Source of the DNA: Spirochaetia bacterium | GTDB lineage: Bacteria; Spirochaetota; Leptospiria; Leptospirales; Leptonemataceae | DNA: 5,325 nucleotides | Direction of reading: 5' to 3' | Assembly (NCBI GenBank): GCA_029880625.1 | Contig: JAOUOA010000243.1 | Location: forward strand, 1-5,325 | Shown: positions 1-5,325 of the stretch, in pieces | How positions within the stretch are numbered: the first letter of the stretch is position 1 | How the letters are laid out: each line of letters begins with the position of its first letter | Program-made: the position numbers and the translations under genes | The notes under the pieces: generated by a model | The model's input: only the letters and a program-made list of their open reading frames with translations | Databases searched by the model: none | Told to the model about the DNA's origin: nothing

Positions 1-558
1 GGATTCTTTGTTCTTGCCAGAGTCAACCCATTCCGTTTTATCATTCCCGGTTTGGTGTATCCAATTCCTGTCAGGGATTCCCGTGAGGTCCAGGAAATTT
101 ATCTTTTTTCATCAGAAGAAAAAATCCTTAAAAAAATTAAGAAAAAACTTTATATTTCAGAATCAATTGAACAGAATATAAAAAATCTTTCTTTTGCAAT
201 TTCAGGACATAAAGAACTTCGTGAGGAAGTCTATCTGTTCAGCGATGCAGAGATCCTTCCGAACCTGGGCTATGCAGTGAAAAAAGTCTGGTTTTACAAT
301 GAAAATCAGTCCGGAAAATTAATCATTGATTTAAGGGAAGAAACCCTGGAAGAAGAGCTGGCATTATTTTTTAAAGACCGGCAGTTTCCTGAATATAAAA
401 CAAAATCATATTTTCTTGATGCTTACTTTGACTCGCTAACACGTTCAATTTTATCTATCGAAAAAGATGTAAAAATCGTCATATACCTCATAGACGGAGA
501 AGGGAAACGTCTGCCCGATATGAGATTTAATCTTGCAGCGCCTCACATCTCCGAATAA
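1..558 (+). CDS. GerMN-like domain protein, C-terminal part (5' end outside window)
   Basis: The reading frame is open from the first base, so this is the last 185 residues of a longer protein; the TTG at 52 is internal, not a start. The first ~17 visible residues are hydrophobic with a few arginines and could be the end of a membrane anchor. Residues ~29-166 follow the GerMN order: a strand (EIYLF), a helix ending near a Gly (ISGHKE), a segment with YLFSDAEILP, a strand KKVWFYNE, then SGKLIIDLREE, which resembles the 'V.VDLS..F' step, a helix with SLTRSI and a closing strand VIYLIDGEG. GerMN domains occur in spore germination protein GerM and in envelope lipoproteins of non-sporulating bacteria, where their role is mostly unknown. 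The domain call rests on pattern only. The gene lies 25 bp upstream of the diguanylate cyclase gene and is probably cotranscribed with it. Confidence 0.6.
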   Translation, partial: GFFVLARVNPFRFIIPGLVYPIPVRDSREVQEIYLFSSEEKILKKIKKKLYISESIEQNIKNLSFAISGHKELREEVYLFSDAEILPNLGYAVKKVWFYNENQSGKLIIDLREETLEEELALFFKDRQFPEYKTKSYFLDAYFDSLTRSILSIEKDVKIVIYLIDGEGKRLPDMRFNLAAPHISE

Positions 559-583
559 AACAAAACATACAAGGCCATATTTT

Positions 584-1594
584 ATGAAGAAAGTAACTCT
601 TTCGACGGCTCTTGCCTGGCTTTCAGGAAAAAAAGACAGGGATGAGCTCATGGAATCCTTTTTGCAGATATCGTCACAAATTTTGCGGACCCATAAGTCG
701 CAGCTTTTCAGTCTGTACAGTAAAACGGGCGAAAAAGAATTTTCAAGTTTCAATCTGGAGGATGTTCGTGTTTGTGATGCAACTGGAAAGACATTTGGTT
801 CATATTTTCTTGATGTGAATGAAAATATGCTTAAATGCGTTTCCCTGCAAAAACCGATCCTTTCGATTAACAAAAAAGAAGGAAAGGAAGAGCTTTATTA
901 TCCTATTCGCGGACAGAAAGGCGTTATTCAAGTTTTATATTTTCTTTCAAACGGAACTATGGATAGAGAAATCTTTCATTCTCTATCTTATTTGACAGCA
1001 ATTTACAGAGATCATTTTATCCTTCTCCAAAAATCTGAAATGGACCATCTGACAGGCCTCAGCAACAGATATGCTTTTTCGCGGGATATGAATAAGTTTA
1101 TTATAATGAAGGCAATGAATGCAATGAATGCGGCAGCAGCGCACCAGTTTCTGGCGGTCATGGATATTGATCATTTTAAAAGAATCAATGATACTTTTGG
1201 TCATGTAGTGGGCGATGAAGTGCTGCTTCAGTTTGCAAGACTGATGGAAGGGCATTTTTGCGAATCTGGAAAAACGTACAGATACGGGGGTGAAGAATTC
1301 TCATTGGTTTATGATGCTCTGGATCATGAAGATGCCCTGAATAAGCTGGATCAATTTCGTGAATCGGTTCTGGATTACCGATTTCCAAATGTAGGCCGCG
1401 TCAGCGTTTCCATCGGCCTTACTGAACTAACCGCAAATGATATTTATCTTGAAGTCATAGAAAGAGCCGATCGCGCACTTTATTACGGAAAAGCAAACGG
1501 GCGAAATCAGGTTCATACCTATGAAGTTCTGCTCTCCAGCGAACTTGTAGATCCCATGATTCAGGAAAGCGAAGTTGTCCTCTGGAAACCTTGA
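584..1594 (+). CDS. Diguanylate cyclase, GAF-like sensor plus GGDEF domain
   Basis: This 336-residue protein should make cyclic di-GMP from two GTP. No membrane segment is visible, so it is likely cytoplasmic. Residues ~20-145 have a GAF-like pattern (VSLQKPILSI, YYPIRGQKGVIQVLYF), followed by a linking helix. The GGDEF domain starts at MDHLTGLSNR (153-162). Metal and guanine contacts are present by alignment to PleD: Asp194, Asn202 and Asp211 in the DIDHFK...GDE segment, and GGEEF at 235-239 with Glu237. The inhibitory RxxD motif nine residues before GGEEF is replaced by Cys226...Gly229, so product inhibition at the primary I-site is probably lost. The terminal ADRALYYGKANGRNQV (295-310) is typical, so the domain is complete. 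I chose the ATG at 584, preceded by AAGG at 571-574; a frame-compatible TTG at 533 would overlap the previous gene. The ligand of the GAF-like part is unknown. Confidence 0.93.
   Translation: MKKVTLSTALAWLSGKKDRDELMESFLQISSQILRTHKSQLFSLYSKTGEKEFSSFNLEDVRVCDATGKTFGSYFLDVNENMLKCVSLQKPILSINKKEGKEELYYPIRGQKGVIQVLYFLSNGTMDREIFHSLSYLTAIYRDHFILLQKSEMDHLTGLSNRYAFSRDMNKFIIMKAMNAMNAAAAHQFLAVMDIDHFKRINDTFGHVVGDEVLLQFARLMEGHFCESGKTYRYGGEEFSLVYDALDHEDALNKLDQFRESVLDYRFPNVGRVSVSIGLTELTANDIYLEVIERADRALYYGKANGRNQVHTYEVLLSSELVDPMIQESEVVLWKP
1112..1129 (+). repeat. Two tandem copies of a 9-bp unit inside the diguanylate cyclase gene
   Basis: The unit GCAATGAAT occurs twice in direct succession, giving an Ala-Met-Asn-Ala-Met-Asn repeat followed by an alanine run. 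It lies between the first helix of the GGDEF domain and the metal-binding strand. The unit is a multiple of three, so gain or loss of a copy would keep the frame. Confidence 0.8.
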
Positions 1595-1618
1595 TCCTTT
1601 TCTTTTAATTGATTAGGG

Positions 1619-2407
1619 TTAGATATAAAGGGAAATTAAATTTGCTGTCGAATGTGCAGCCCATGGATACAGCAGGCTGTCTGAATTTACTCTCAGTATT
1701 GATAAAAATAAAGCGGAAAGAAGATAAAGAAATGCCATGTAAGGACTGACGGGAAGATGCGCAATGCTGAAAAACACCGACGATACAAGATGCCCAGTAT
1801 AGTAAGGGTATTTCCCTATCAATGAAGGAAATGCTTCTCTGAAGAGAATTTCTTCTGCAAAAGGCGCACTCACTGCAGCAAGACTTAAAATGATTAGCGA
1901 AAAAAAAGGCAGATTTCCGGCAGGCAGGGTTTCCTCGATTCGAATATATATGATAATCCACAGAAGAGCCAAAAAGGTGATGAAGGTAAATGCCCATTTT
2001 TCGTAGGTTAGATTGATTGAAAAAAGAATGCGAAGGCGGTAAGCGGGAATCAGATAGGCGGCCAGAGGCGAACAGGCTCCCAGAAATAAAGGCATGAACA
2101 GTTCAACTCGTTTGATTAGATTCAAATTCGAAAACAAAATATTGTGTAATATCAGGACAGAAGAAAACAGAACCATCAATACAGTAAAAAGAACTGCAGG
2201 CTTGCGGTCTCTTCTAAGACTGTTATGCAGATTTAGCTCGATTCTGCGTCTTTCTTCTCTGGTACTTTTTTGGTAACTTTCAAAGCTTCTTGCCAGAAGA
2301 CGGACTTCATCTTTGTTCAGAAATTTGCTGATTTGTATCTGAGTGTGCCGGCCAATCAATCGGAACAGCAGACCGGCCTGTTTTTGTTTGTCCTGGATTT
2401 TTTCCAT
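1619..2407 (-). CDS. CPBP family intramembrane metalloprotease
   Basis: This 262-residue membrane protein belongs to the CPBP (CaaX protease and bacteriocin-processing, also called Abi) family of intramembrane proteases. The catalytic motifs are present and in order: EEILFR (Glu185, Glu186, Arg190), FSIAH (Phe213, His217) and HSTAN (His252, Asn256). Hydrophobic segments at roughly 71-92, 102-122, 137-155, 166-184, 204-217, 223-241 and 246-260 give the usual multi-pass core. The first ~70 residues are polar, with a basic stretch (45-69, many Arg) that is probably cytoplasmic. Some family members cleave prenylated proteins, give bacteriocin immunity or act as regulators; nothing nearby indicates a substrate. 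The gene converges on the diguanylate cyclase gene with a 24-bp gap and no clear hairpin terminator. The ATG at 2407 has only a weak ribosome binding site, so the start is moderately sure. Confidence 0.92.
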   Translation of the reverse strand: MEKIQDKQKQAGLLFRLIGRHTQIQISKFLNKDEVRLLARSFESYQKSTREERRRIELNLHNSLRRDRKPAVLFTVLMVLFSSVLILHNILFSNLNLIKRVELFMPLFLGACSPLAAYLIPAYRLRILFSINLTYEKWAFTFITFLALLWIIIYIRIEETLPAGNLPFFSLIILSLAAVSAPFAEEILFREAFPSLIGKYPYYTGHLVSSVFFSIAHLPVSPYMAFLYLLSALFLSILRVNSDSLLYPWAAHSTANLISLYI

Positions 2408-2435
2408 ACGATTTCAATTGATCTTAAATCGACTC

Positions 2436-2457
2436 AATCATATTTTGAAGTATGATT
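2436..2457. repeat. Inverted repeat AATCATA/TATGATT carrying -10-like hexamers on both strands
   Basis: The arms at 2436-2442 and 2451-2457 are perfect 7-bp complements around an 8-base centre. Each strand therefore reads TATGAT, a 5/6 match to the sigma70 -10 consensus: at 2451-2456 on the plus strand and 2442-2437 on the minus strand. The minus-strand copy would start RNA about 23 bases before the CPBP gene. On the plus strand TCGACT (2429-2434) lies 16 bases upstream as a poor -35; the minus strand has no good -35. It could equally be an operator. Confidence 0.35.
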
Positions 2458-2483
2458 TGAATCTATGGATTCATCATCGGTTC

Positions 2484-2511
2484 AAAAATATTGAAATCCA
2501 GAAATATTTTT
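2484..2511. repeat. AT-rich inverted repeat, 9-bp arms
   Basis: AAAAATATT at 2484-2492 is perfectly complementary to AATATTTTT at 2503-2511, with a 10-base centre. Such AT-only arms arise easily by chance, but this one sits in a cluster of other inverted repeats between two divergent genes. No function can be assigned. Confidence 0.45.
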
Positions 2512-2530
2512 CAGAAGAGTGCATTGATGA

Positions 2531-2597
2531 CTGTTTCTGAAAGTCCGGTTTTAGCATATGATACTTTCAGAACAGCATGCTTTCATGCTGATTCTGG
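2531..2597 (+). other. Two overlapping, mutually exclusive stem-loops
   Basis: Stem A pairs 2531-2544 with 2563-2575: 13 base pairs, one bulged T at 2534, 18-base loop. Stem B pairs 2567-2579 with 2584-2597: 12 Watson-Crick pairs plus one G-U, one bulged A at 2591, four-base loop CTTT. The right arm of A and the left arm of B share 2567-2575, so only one can form at a time. A run of five T follows at 2603-2607. This resembles an antiterminator/terminator pair or the end of a small RNA, but the best promoter of the next gene lies downstream at 2633-2661. The structures are seen directly; the function is inferred. Confidence 0.5.
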
Positions 2598-2603
2598 CAG
2601 AAT
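2591..2603. repeat. 13-bp palindrome ATTCTGGCAGAAT
   Basis: ATTCTG and CAGAAT are perfect complements around a single central G. The one-base centre is too small for a hairpin loop, so if functional it would be a dimeric protein-binding site. It ends 29 bases before the -35 of the lipoprotein gene promoter. It also overlaps the right arm of stem B, so it may only be a by-product of that structure. Confidence 0.35.
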
Positions 2604-2632
2604 TTTTAAAACTTACTGAAGGATGTGAAGAT

Positions 2633-2661
2633 CTGACAGTAAATTAAAAAACAATTGTAAT
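2633..2661 (+). promoter_or_regulatory. Sigma70-like promoter of the lipoprotein gene
   Basis: CTGACA (2633-2638, 5/6 of TTGACA) is followed after exactly 17 bases by TGTAAT (2656-2661, 5/6 of TATAAT), with an A-rich spacer. Transcription would start near 2668, only about 11 bases before the ATG at 2679, so the leader would be very short. A second TATGAT at 2670-2675 has no matching -35. Confidence 0.55.
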
Positions 2662-2678
2662 AATGCAGGTATGATACA

Positions 2679-3209
2679 ATGATGAATACTATGAAAATTG
2701 CTGCAGTCATAGGGCTGATTTTTGTTTTGCTTTCAGGGTGCAATCCAAATCAAGAAATGCTGAATTATCAGGAAACGGAAATTCTGAGAATTCAAAAAAG
2801 TATAGAATATCTGTTGAGTGAATTGGGATACTCCGGTTATGAAATTCTGATTTCAGCTCACGGCTCAATGGGTCAGAAGCTGATTTCCAGAAATGAATCT
2901 TCTGAAATACTTGAGTCAGAATTTATAGATGACGAATCAGTTAAAAAGCCGCCTGGTTTCCCGGATCTTGACAACAGAATTAATGATTACAGGATGCATG
3001 ATTCTGTAAGAAATTTTGACGAATTTTCAGATCCAGAATTTTATTATTTTCATTACGTGAGTGTTCTTGTACTTATGAAGCATATTGACCGAGGAAAAGC
3101 AGATAAGCTTGAATCTATAATCCGGCAAACAATATTAGATAACCGACGCGCTGATAAAATATTCATTATACAGAAATCTGATTTCTCAAACCTGGAAAAG
3201 AAAAAATAA
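2679..3209 (+). CDS. Unrecognised small lipoprotein
   Basis: I do not recognise this 176-residue protein. Its N-terminus is a lipoprotein signal peptide: Lys6, a hydrophobic stretch at 7-18, then the lipobox LLSGC with the modified Cys at 21. The mature protein would be about 156 residues, lipid-anchored in an envelope membrane. It is rich in charged residues and looks alpha/beta: a helix at ~29-50, a strand EILISAHG (55-62), an acidic Pro-containing middle (79-120, FIDDE and PPGFPDLD), a helix at ~127-153, a strand IFIIQK (161-166) and a basic tail ending in three Lys. There are no further cysteines. Starts at 2679, 2682 and 2691 are all in frame and keep the signal peptide; AGG at 2667-2669 favours 2679. 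Its own promoter lies just upstream, and 180 bp separate it from asd, so it is probably transcribed alone. Confidence 0.85.
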   Translation: MMNTMKIAAVIGLIFVLLSGCNPNQEMLNYQETEILRIQKSIEYLLSELGYSGYEILISAHGSMGQKLISRNESSEILESEFIDDESVKKPPGFPDLDNRINDYRMHDSVRNFDEFSDPEFYYFHYVSVLVLMKHIDRGKADKLESIIRQTILDNRRADKIFIIQKSDFSNLEKKK

Positions 3210-3227
3210 AACTCTGTTTCCATAAAT

Positions 3228-3274
3228 GATTCAGAATTGTTTGGAAAGACTGAATCTAAAATAATCTATTTTTT
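3228..3274 (+). terminator. Possible terminator after the lipoprotein gene
   Basis: GATTCAG (3228-3234) pairs with CTGAATC (3250-3256) across a 15-base loop, and six T follow at 3269-3274. The T run begins 12 bases after the stem, farther than in a canonical intrinsic terminator. A second small stem, TAACC/GGTTA (3274-3278 with 3286-3290), is followed by TTTTT at 3294-3298. Either could end the transcript, but both are weak. Confidence 0.3.
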
Positions 3275-3389
3275 AACCTCCAGCCGGTTACAATTTTTCC
3301 CTGAAATAAGGCTCTGCAGGAATAATTATTGGTCGCTCTTGTAGGGGATTTTTAAAAAGTTGTCATTGAATATTTGTCAGGAGTCTTTT
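3275..3389. promoter_or_regulatory. AT-rich upstream region of asd, promoter not resolved
   Basis: This stretch should contain the asd promoter. It holds two perfect 10-bp palindromes, AATAATTATT (3321-3330) and TTTTTAAAAA (3349-3358). TTGGTC at 3329-3334 lies 17 bases from TTAAAA (3352-3357), a poor -10, and I found no better hexamer pair. I saw no riboswitch-like structure such as a lysine riboswitch; the region is too short for one. Confidence 0.3.
3379..3383 (+). promoter_or_regulatory. Ribosome binding site of asd
   Basis: AGGAG lies six bases before the ATG at 3390. It decides the start: the in-frame TTG at 3360 would add ten residues without family-like sequence and would place this site inside the coding region. 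Confidence 0.85.
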
Positions 3390-4397
3390 ATGTCGCAACC
3401 TCATGTAGCCATAGCAGGAGCAACCGGAGCTGTCGGTCAGGAATTATTAAGAGTACTTGAAAAAAGAAATTTTCCCGTAGGAGAACTGACTCTTCTTGCA
3501 AGCGCCCGTTCTGCCGGAAAAACAATGCAGTTTCGCGGAAAGGATTATAAAGTTCAGGAATTAAAAGAAGATTCTTTTCGTGGAGTGAATATTGCTCTGT
3601 TCAGCGCTGGCGGAAGCATTTCAAAAAAATTCGCTCCCCTGGCTGTCCAGGACGGAGCCGTAGTTGTCGATAATTCATCTGCTTTCAGAATGGACCCGGA
3701 CGCTCCTCTTGTTGTTCCCGAAATCAATCCTGAAGATATTCAAAATCATAAAGGAATCATTGCAAATCCAAATTGCAGCACTATAATCATGCTTATGGCG
3801 GTTTATCCAATTCACAAACTTTTTCCTGTGAAGAAAATTATTGTTTCGACCTACCAGGCTTCTTCCGGCGCAGGAGCCGTTGCCATGGAAGAACTCAGGA
3901 CACAGTCCAGGGATTTTCTCGACGGCAAAGAAATCAAGCCTCAGGTTTTTCCCTATCCCATTGCTTTCAATGTTTTCAGCCATAACTCATCCATGGATGT
4001 TGAAAACGGATACAATCAGGAAGAAATGAAAATGGTAAAAGAAACCCATAAGATTCTTCACGATGATTCCATTCGTGTTTCACCGACATGCATACGAATC
4101 TCTACATTTCGTGCTCATGCAGAGTCCATTCATCTTGAGCTTGAGAAAAAAGCTGACCTTGAATCGGTTAGAAAAGCGCTGTCAAACTTTCCCGGAGTCC
4201 AGGTGATTGACGACCGCAAGGCGAATTATTTTCCCATGCCTCTTGAGGCTTCAGACCAGGATGATGTTTTCGTAGGAAGGATTCGTTATGATGTGGGAAA
4301 TTCAGACGGAAGCGAACTGGAACTTTTCTGCTGCGGAGATCAGATTCTCAAGGGAGCTGCCTTGAATGCAGTTCAAATTGCAGAAAAACTGCTTTAA
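3390..4397 (+). CDS. asd: Aspartate-semialdehyde dehydrogenase
   Basis: This 335-residue enzyme reduces L-aspartyl-4-phosphate to L-aspartate-4-semialdehyde with NADPH (EC 1.2.1.11), the branch point to lysine/diaminopimelate, threonine and methionine. It is cytoplasmic and normally a homodimer or tetramer. The NADP-binding loop GATGAVG is at 10-16, the catalytic Cys129 in NPNCS, and TYQASSGAGAVAMEEL at 154-169. Arg236 and His243 have the seven-residue spacing of the substrate-binding Arg and catalytic His. VFVGRIRYD (293-301) and KGAALNAVQIAEKL (321-334) complete a typical C-terminus. Length and motifs fit the shorter branch found in many bacteria outside enterobacteria. The His segment reads RISTFRAHAE where relatives often have RVPV.RGHSE, and LFCCGDQ near the end is cysteine-rich; neither should abolish activity. 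No lysC or dapA lies beside it, so it is probably transcribed alone. Confidence 0.97.
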   Translation: MSQPHVAIAGATGAVGQELLRVLEKRNFPVGELTLLASARSAGKTMQFRGKDYKVQELKEDSFRGVNIALFSAGGSISKKFAPLAVQDGAVVVDNSSAFRMDPDAPLVVPEINPEDIQNHKGIIANPNCSTIIMLMAVYPIHKLFPVKKIIVSTYQASSGAGAVAMEELRTQSRDFLDGKEIKPQVFPYPIAFNVFSHNSSMDVENGYNQEEMKMVKETHKILHDDSIRVSPTCIRISTFRAHAESIHLELEKKADLESVRKALSNFPGVQVIDDRKANYFPMPLEASDQDDVFVGRIRYDVGNSDGSELELFCCGDQILKGAALNAVQIAEKLL

Positions 4398-4403
4398 TCC
4401 TGT

Positions 4404-5249
4404 TTACAATTTTTTTCCGCAAATTTTACAGAAAACGGCATTCGTGTCATTTTGATTATTTTTGCATTTATTGCAGATTCTCATTTTGTTTTGATTCTGT
4501 ATGTTCACAAGCTGTGCTGAAAAAATTCCTGTGGGTACGGCAATGATTCCGTATCCCATGACCATCAGAATTGTTGCAAGCATCTGTCCCAGTACTGTTT
4601 TTGGAGCTATATCGCCGTAACCGACTGTAGTCATGGTTACAACAGACCAGTAAACTCCTCTGGGGATACTGGTAAATCCGTTCTCTTCCCCTTCGATCAG
4701 ATACATCAGGGCTCCCATAACCGATGCTATTGAGAAAATCACAAAAATAAAAACGAGAATTTTATTTTTGCTTTCTTTAATTGCGTAGAGCAGAACCTGC
4801 CCTTCGGAATGATACTGGTGAAGTTTAAAAACGCGGAATATCCGAATCAGTCTGAGCATTCGTATAATTAAAAGCGATTCTGCGCCTGTGATGAAAATAC
4901 TGAAATATGTGGGAATCACTGCCAGAAAATCAACCAGACCGAAAAAACTGAAAATGTAGCGCAGAGGTTTTTTTATGCTGATGATTCTGAGTATATATTC
5001 AATGCTAAAAATAATTGTAAAAATCCATTCGACAATCCAGAGTTCGAAATGGTAGCGGCTTCGGATTGCAATGACACTATCGAACATGACGACAATTACG
5101 CTTAAAATAATTGTATAGATTAAGATGATATCAAATTTTTTACCTATTTCTGTATCTCTCCCAAAAATAAATTGAAAAATTTTATTTCGGAAGGGAGAAG
5201 GATGCGGTTCAAATTTGTTTTTCTCAGAATATCTTGCCATTCCATTCAT
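4404..5249 (-). CDS. Voltage-gated potassium channel with C-terminal zinc ribbon
   Basis: This 281-residue inner-membrane protein has the Kv channel layout: S1 (~39-60), S2 (~71-91), S3 (~99-120), S4 (~125-145), S5 (~162-184), pore loop (~195-213) and S6 (~218-247). The S4 sensor carries a positive charge at every third residue (Arg130, 133, 136, 139, Lys142). The filter TVGYGD (208-213) is the potassium-selective signature, so it should work as a tetrameric K+ channel. After S6 there is no RCK or cyclic-nucleotide domain. Instead a short tail has CNKC (259-262) and CKIC (274-277), a four-cysteine zinc ribbon ending in GKKL. The start at 5249 follows a GGGTGG-like site; the ATG at 5240 (residue 4) is an alternative. 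The gene converges on asd with a 6-bp gap and no canonical hairpin terminator between them. Physiological role is not shown by the context. Confidence 0.93.
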   Translation of the reverse strand: MNGMARYSEKNKFEPHPSPFRNKIFQFIFGRDTEIGKKFDIILIYTIILSVIVVMFDSVIAIRSRYHFELWIVEWIFTIIFSIEYILRIISIKKPLRYIFSFFGLVDFLAVIPTYFSIFITGAESLLIIRMLRLIRIFRVFKLHQYHSEGQVLLYAIKESKNKILVFIFVIFSIASVMGALMYLIEGEENGFTSIPRGVYWSVVTMTTVGYGDIAPKTVLGQMLATILMVMGYGIIAVPTGIFSAQLVNIQNQNKMRICNKCKNNQNDTNAVFCKICGKKL

Positions 5250-5325
5250 CCATCCACCCAGTAAAAAAAATTCAACCTCTTTTTCAATTTCAAATAAAAA
5301 ATACTGAGTATGGCTTATCTTCGGA
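5250..5325. other. Upstream region of the channel gene, to the window edge
   Basis: These 76 bases should contain the promoter of the minus-strand channel gene. They are AT-rich and include an 11-bp palindrome ATACTGAGTAT (5301-5311) with a single central G, a possible operator. I found no convincing -35/-10 pair, and no plus-strand gene start is visible before the window ends. Confidence 0.3.

Noticed and set aside
533..583. TTG at 533 as the start of the diguanylate cyclase
   Set aside because: It would overlap the upstream gene and add 17 residues without family character; the ATG at 584 has an upstream AAGG.
451..873. 140-codon minus-strand open frame
   Set aside because: It lies opposite the GerMN-like and diguanylate cyclase genes, whose products carry recognisable features; its translation shows no motif and it is best read as a shadow.
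1595..1618. Bidirectional terminator between the diguanylate cyclase and CPBP genes
   Set aside because: The 24-bp gap is T-rich but contains no usable stem.
2270..2540. Plus-strand open frames at 2270-2455 and 2343-2540
   Set aside because: Both mostly lie opposite the CPBP gene's 5' end, show no motif, and run into the repeat-rich intergenic region.
2474..2557. 27-codon minus-strand frame beginning at 2557
   Set aside because: No ribosome binding site, low-complexity translation, and length expected by chance in AT-rich DNA.
2408..2678. Transposon or MITE remnant in the divergent intergenic region
   Set aside because: Inverted repeats are plentiful, but I see no outer terminal repeats with target-site duplication and no transposase fragment; a genome-wide copy search would be needed to revive this.
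3675..4029. Open frames in other frames within asd (3675-3983 minus, 3773-3985 and 3841-4029 plus)
   Set aside because: They lie inside a clearly functional asd gene with all catalytic motifs, so they are shadows.
4378..4420. Terminator between asd and the channel gene
   Set aside because: Only a 4-bp stem GCAG/CTGC (4380-4392) and a T7 run at 4410-4416 that is 17 bases away; too weak to call.

Overview
This window comes from a moderately AT-rich bacterial chromosome, judged by eye. It holds six protein genes and no RNA genes, insertion sequences or CRISPR arrays that I could recognise. The organism is probably a diderm (Gram-negative-type) bacterium: one gene has a lipoprotein signal peptide, and the neighbours are housekeeping and signalling genes common in such bacteria. 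A spirochaete such as a Leptospira relative would fit the composition and gene mix, but this is a weak guess and no single gene proves it.

Layout, left to right. (1) Positions 1-558 (+) are the 3' part of a gene that begins before the window; its product has a GerMN-like fold pattern. (2) Positions 584-1594 (+), 25 bp downstream and probably in the same operon, encode a diguanylate cyclase with a GAF-like N-terminus and an active GGEEF site but no RxxD inhibitory site. (3) Positions 1619-2407 (-), convergent with it, encode a CPBP-family intramembrane protease. (4) Positions 2408-2678 are a 271-bp divergent intergenic region rich in inverted repeats; two of its stem-loops share an arm and cannot form together. 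(5) Positions 2679-3209 (+) encode an unrecognised small lipoprotein with a good sigma70-like promoter. (6) Positions 3390-4397 (+) encode aspartate-semialdehyde dehydrogenase (asd), with a strong ribosome binding site. (7) Positions 4404-5249 (-), convergent with asd and only 6 bp from it, encode a six-transmembrane voltage-gated potassium channel with a C-terminal zinc-ribbon tail.

Apart from the likely two-gene unit at the left, the genes look like independent transcription units and do not form one pathway. They cover c-di-GMP signalling, membrane proteolysis, an envelope lipoprotein, amino-acid and cell-wall precursor synthesis, and potassium transport. I found no clear new multi-gene system. 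The observations most worth checking are the mutually exclusive hairpins at 2531-2597, the zinc-ribbon tail on the potassium channel, and the orphan lipoprotein.
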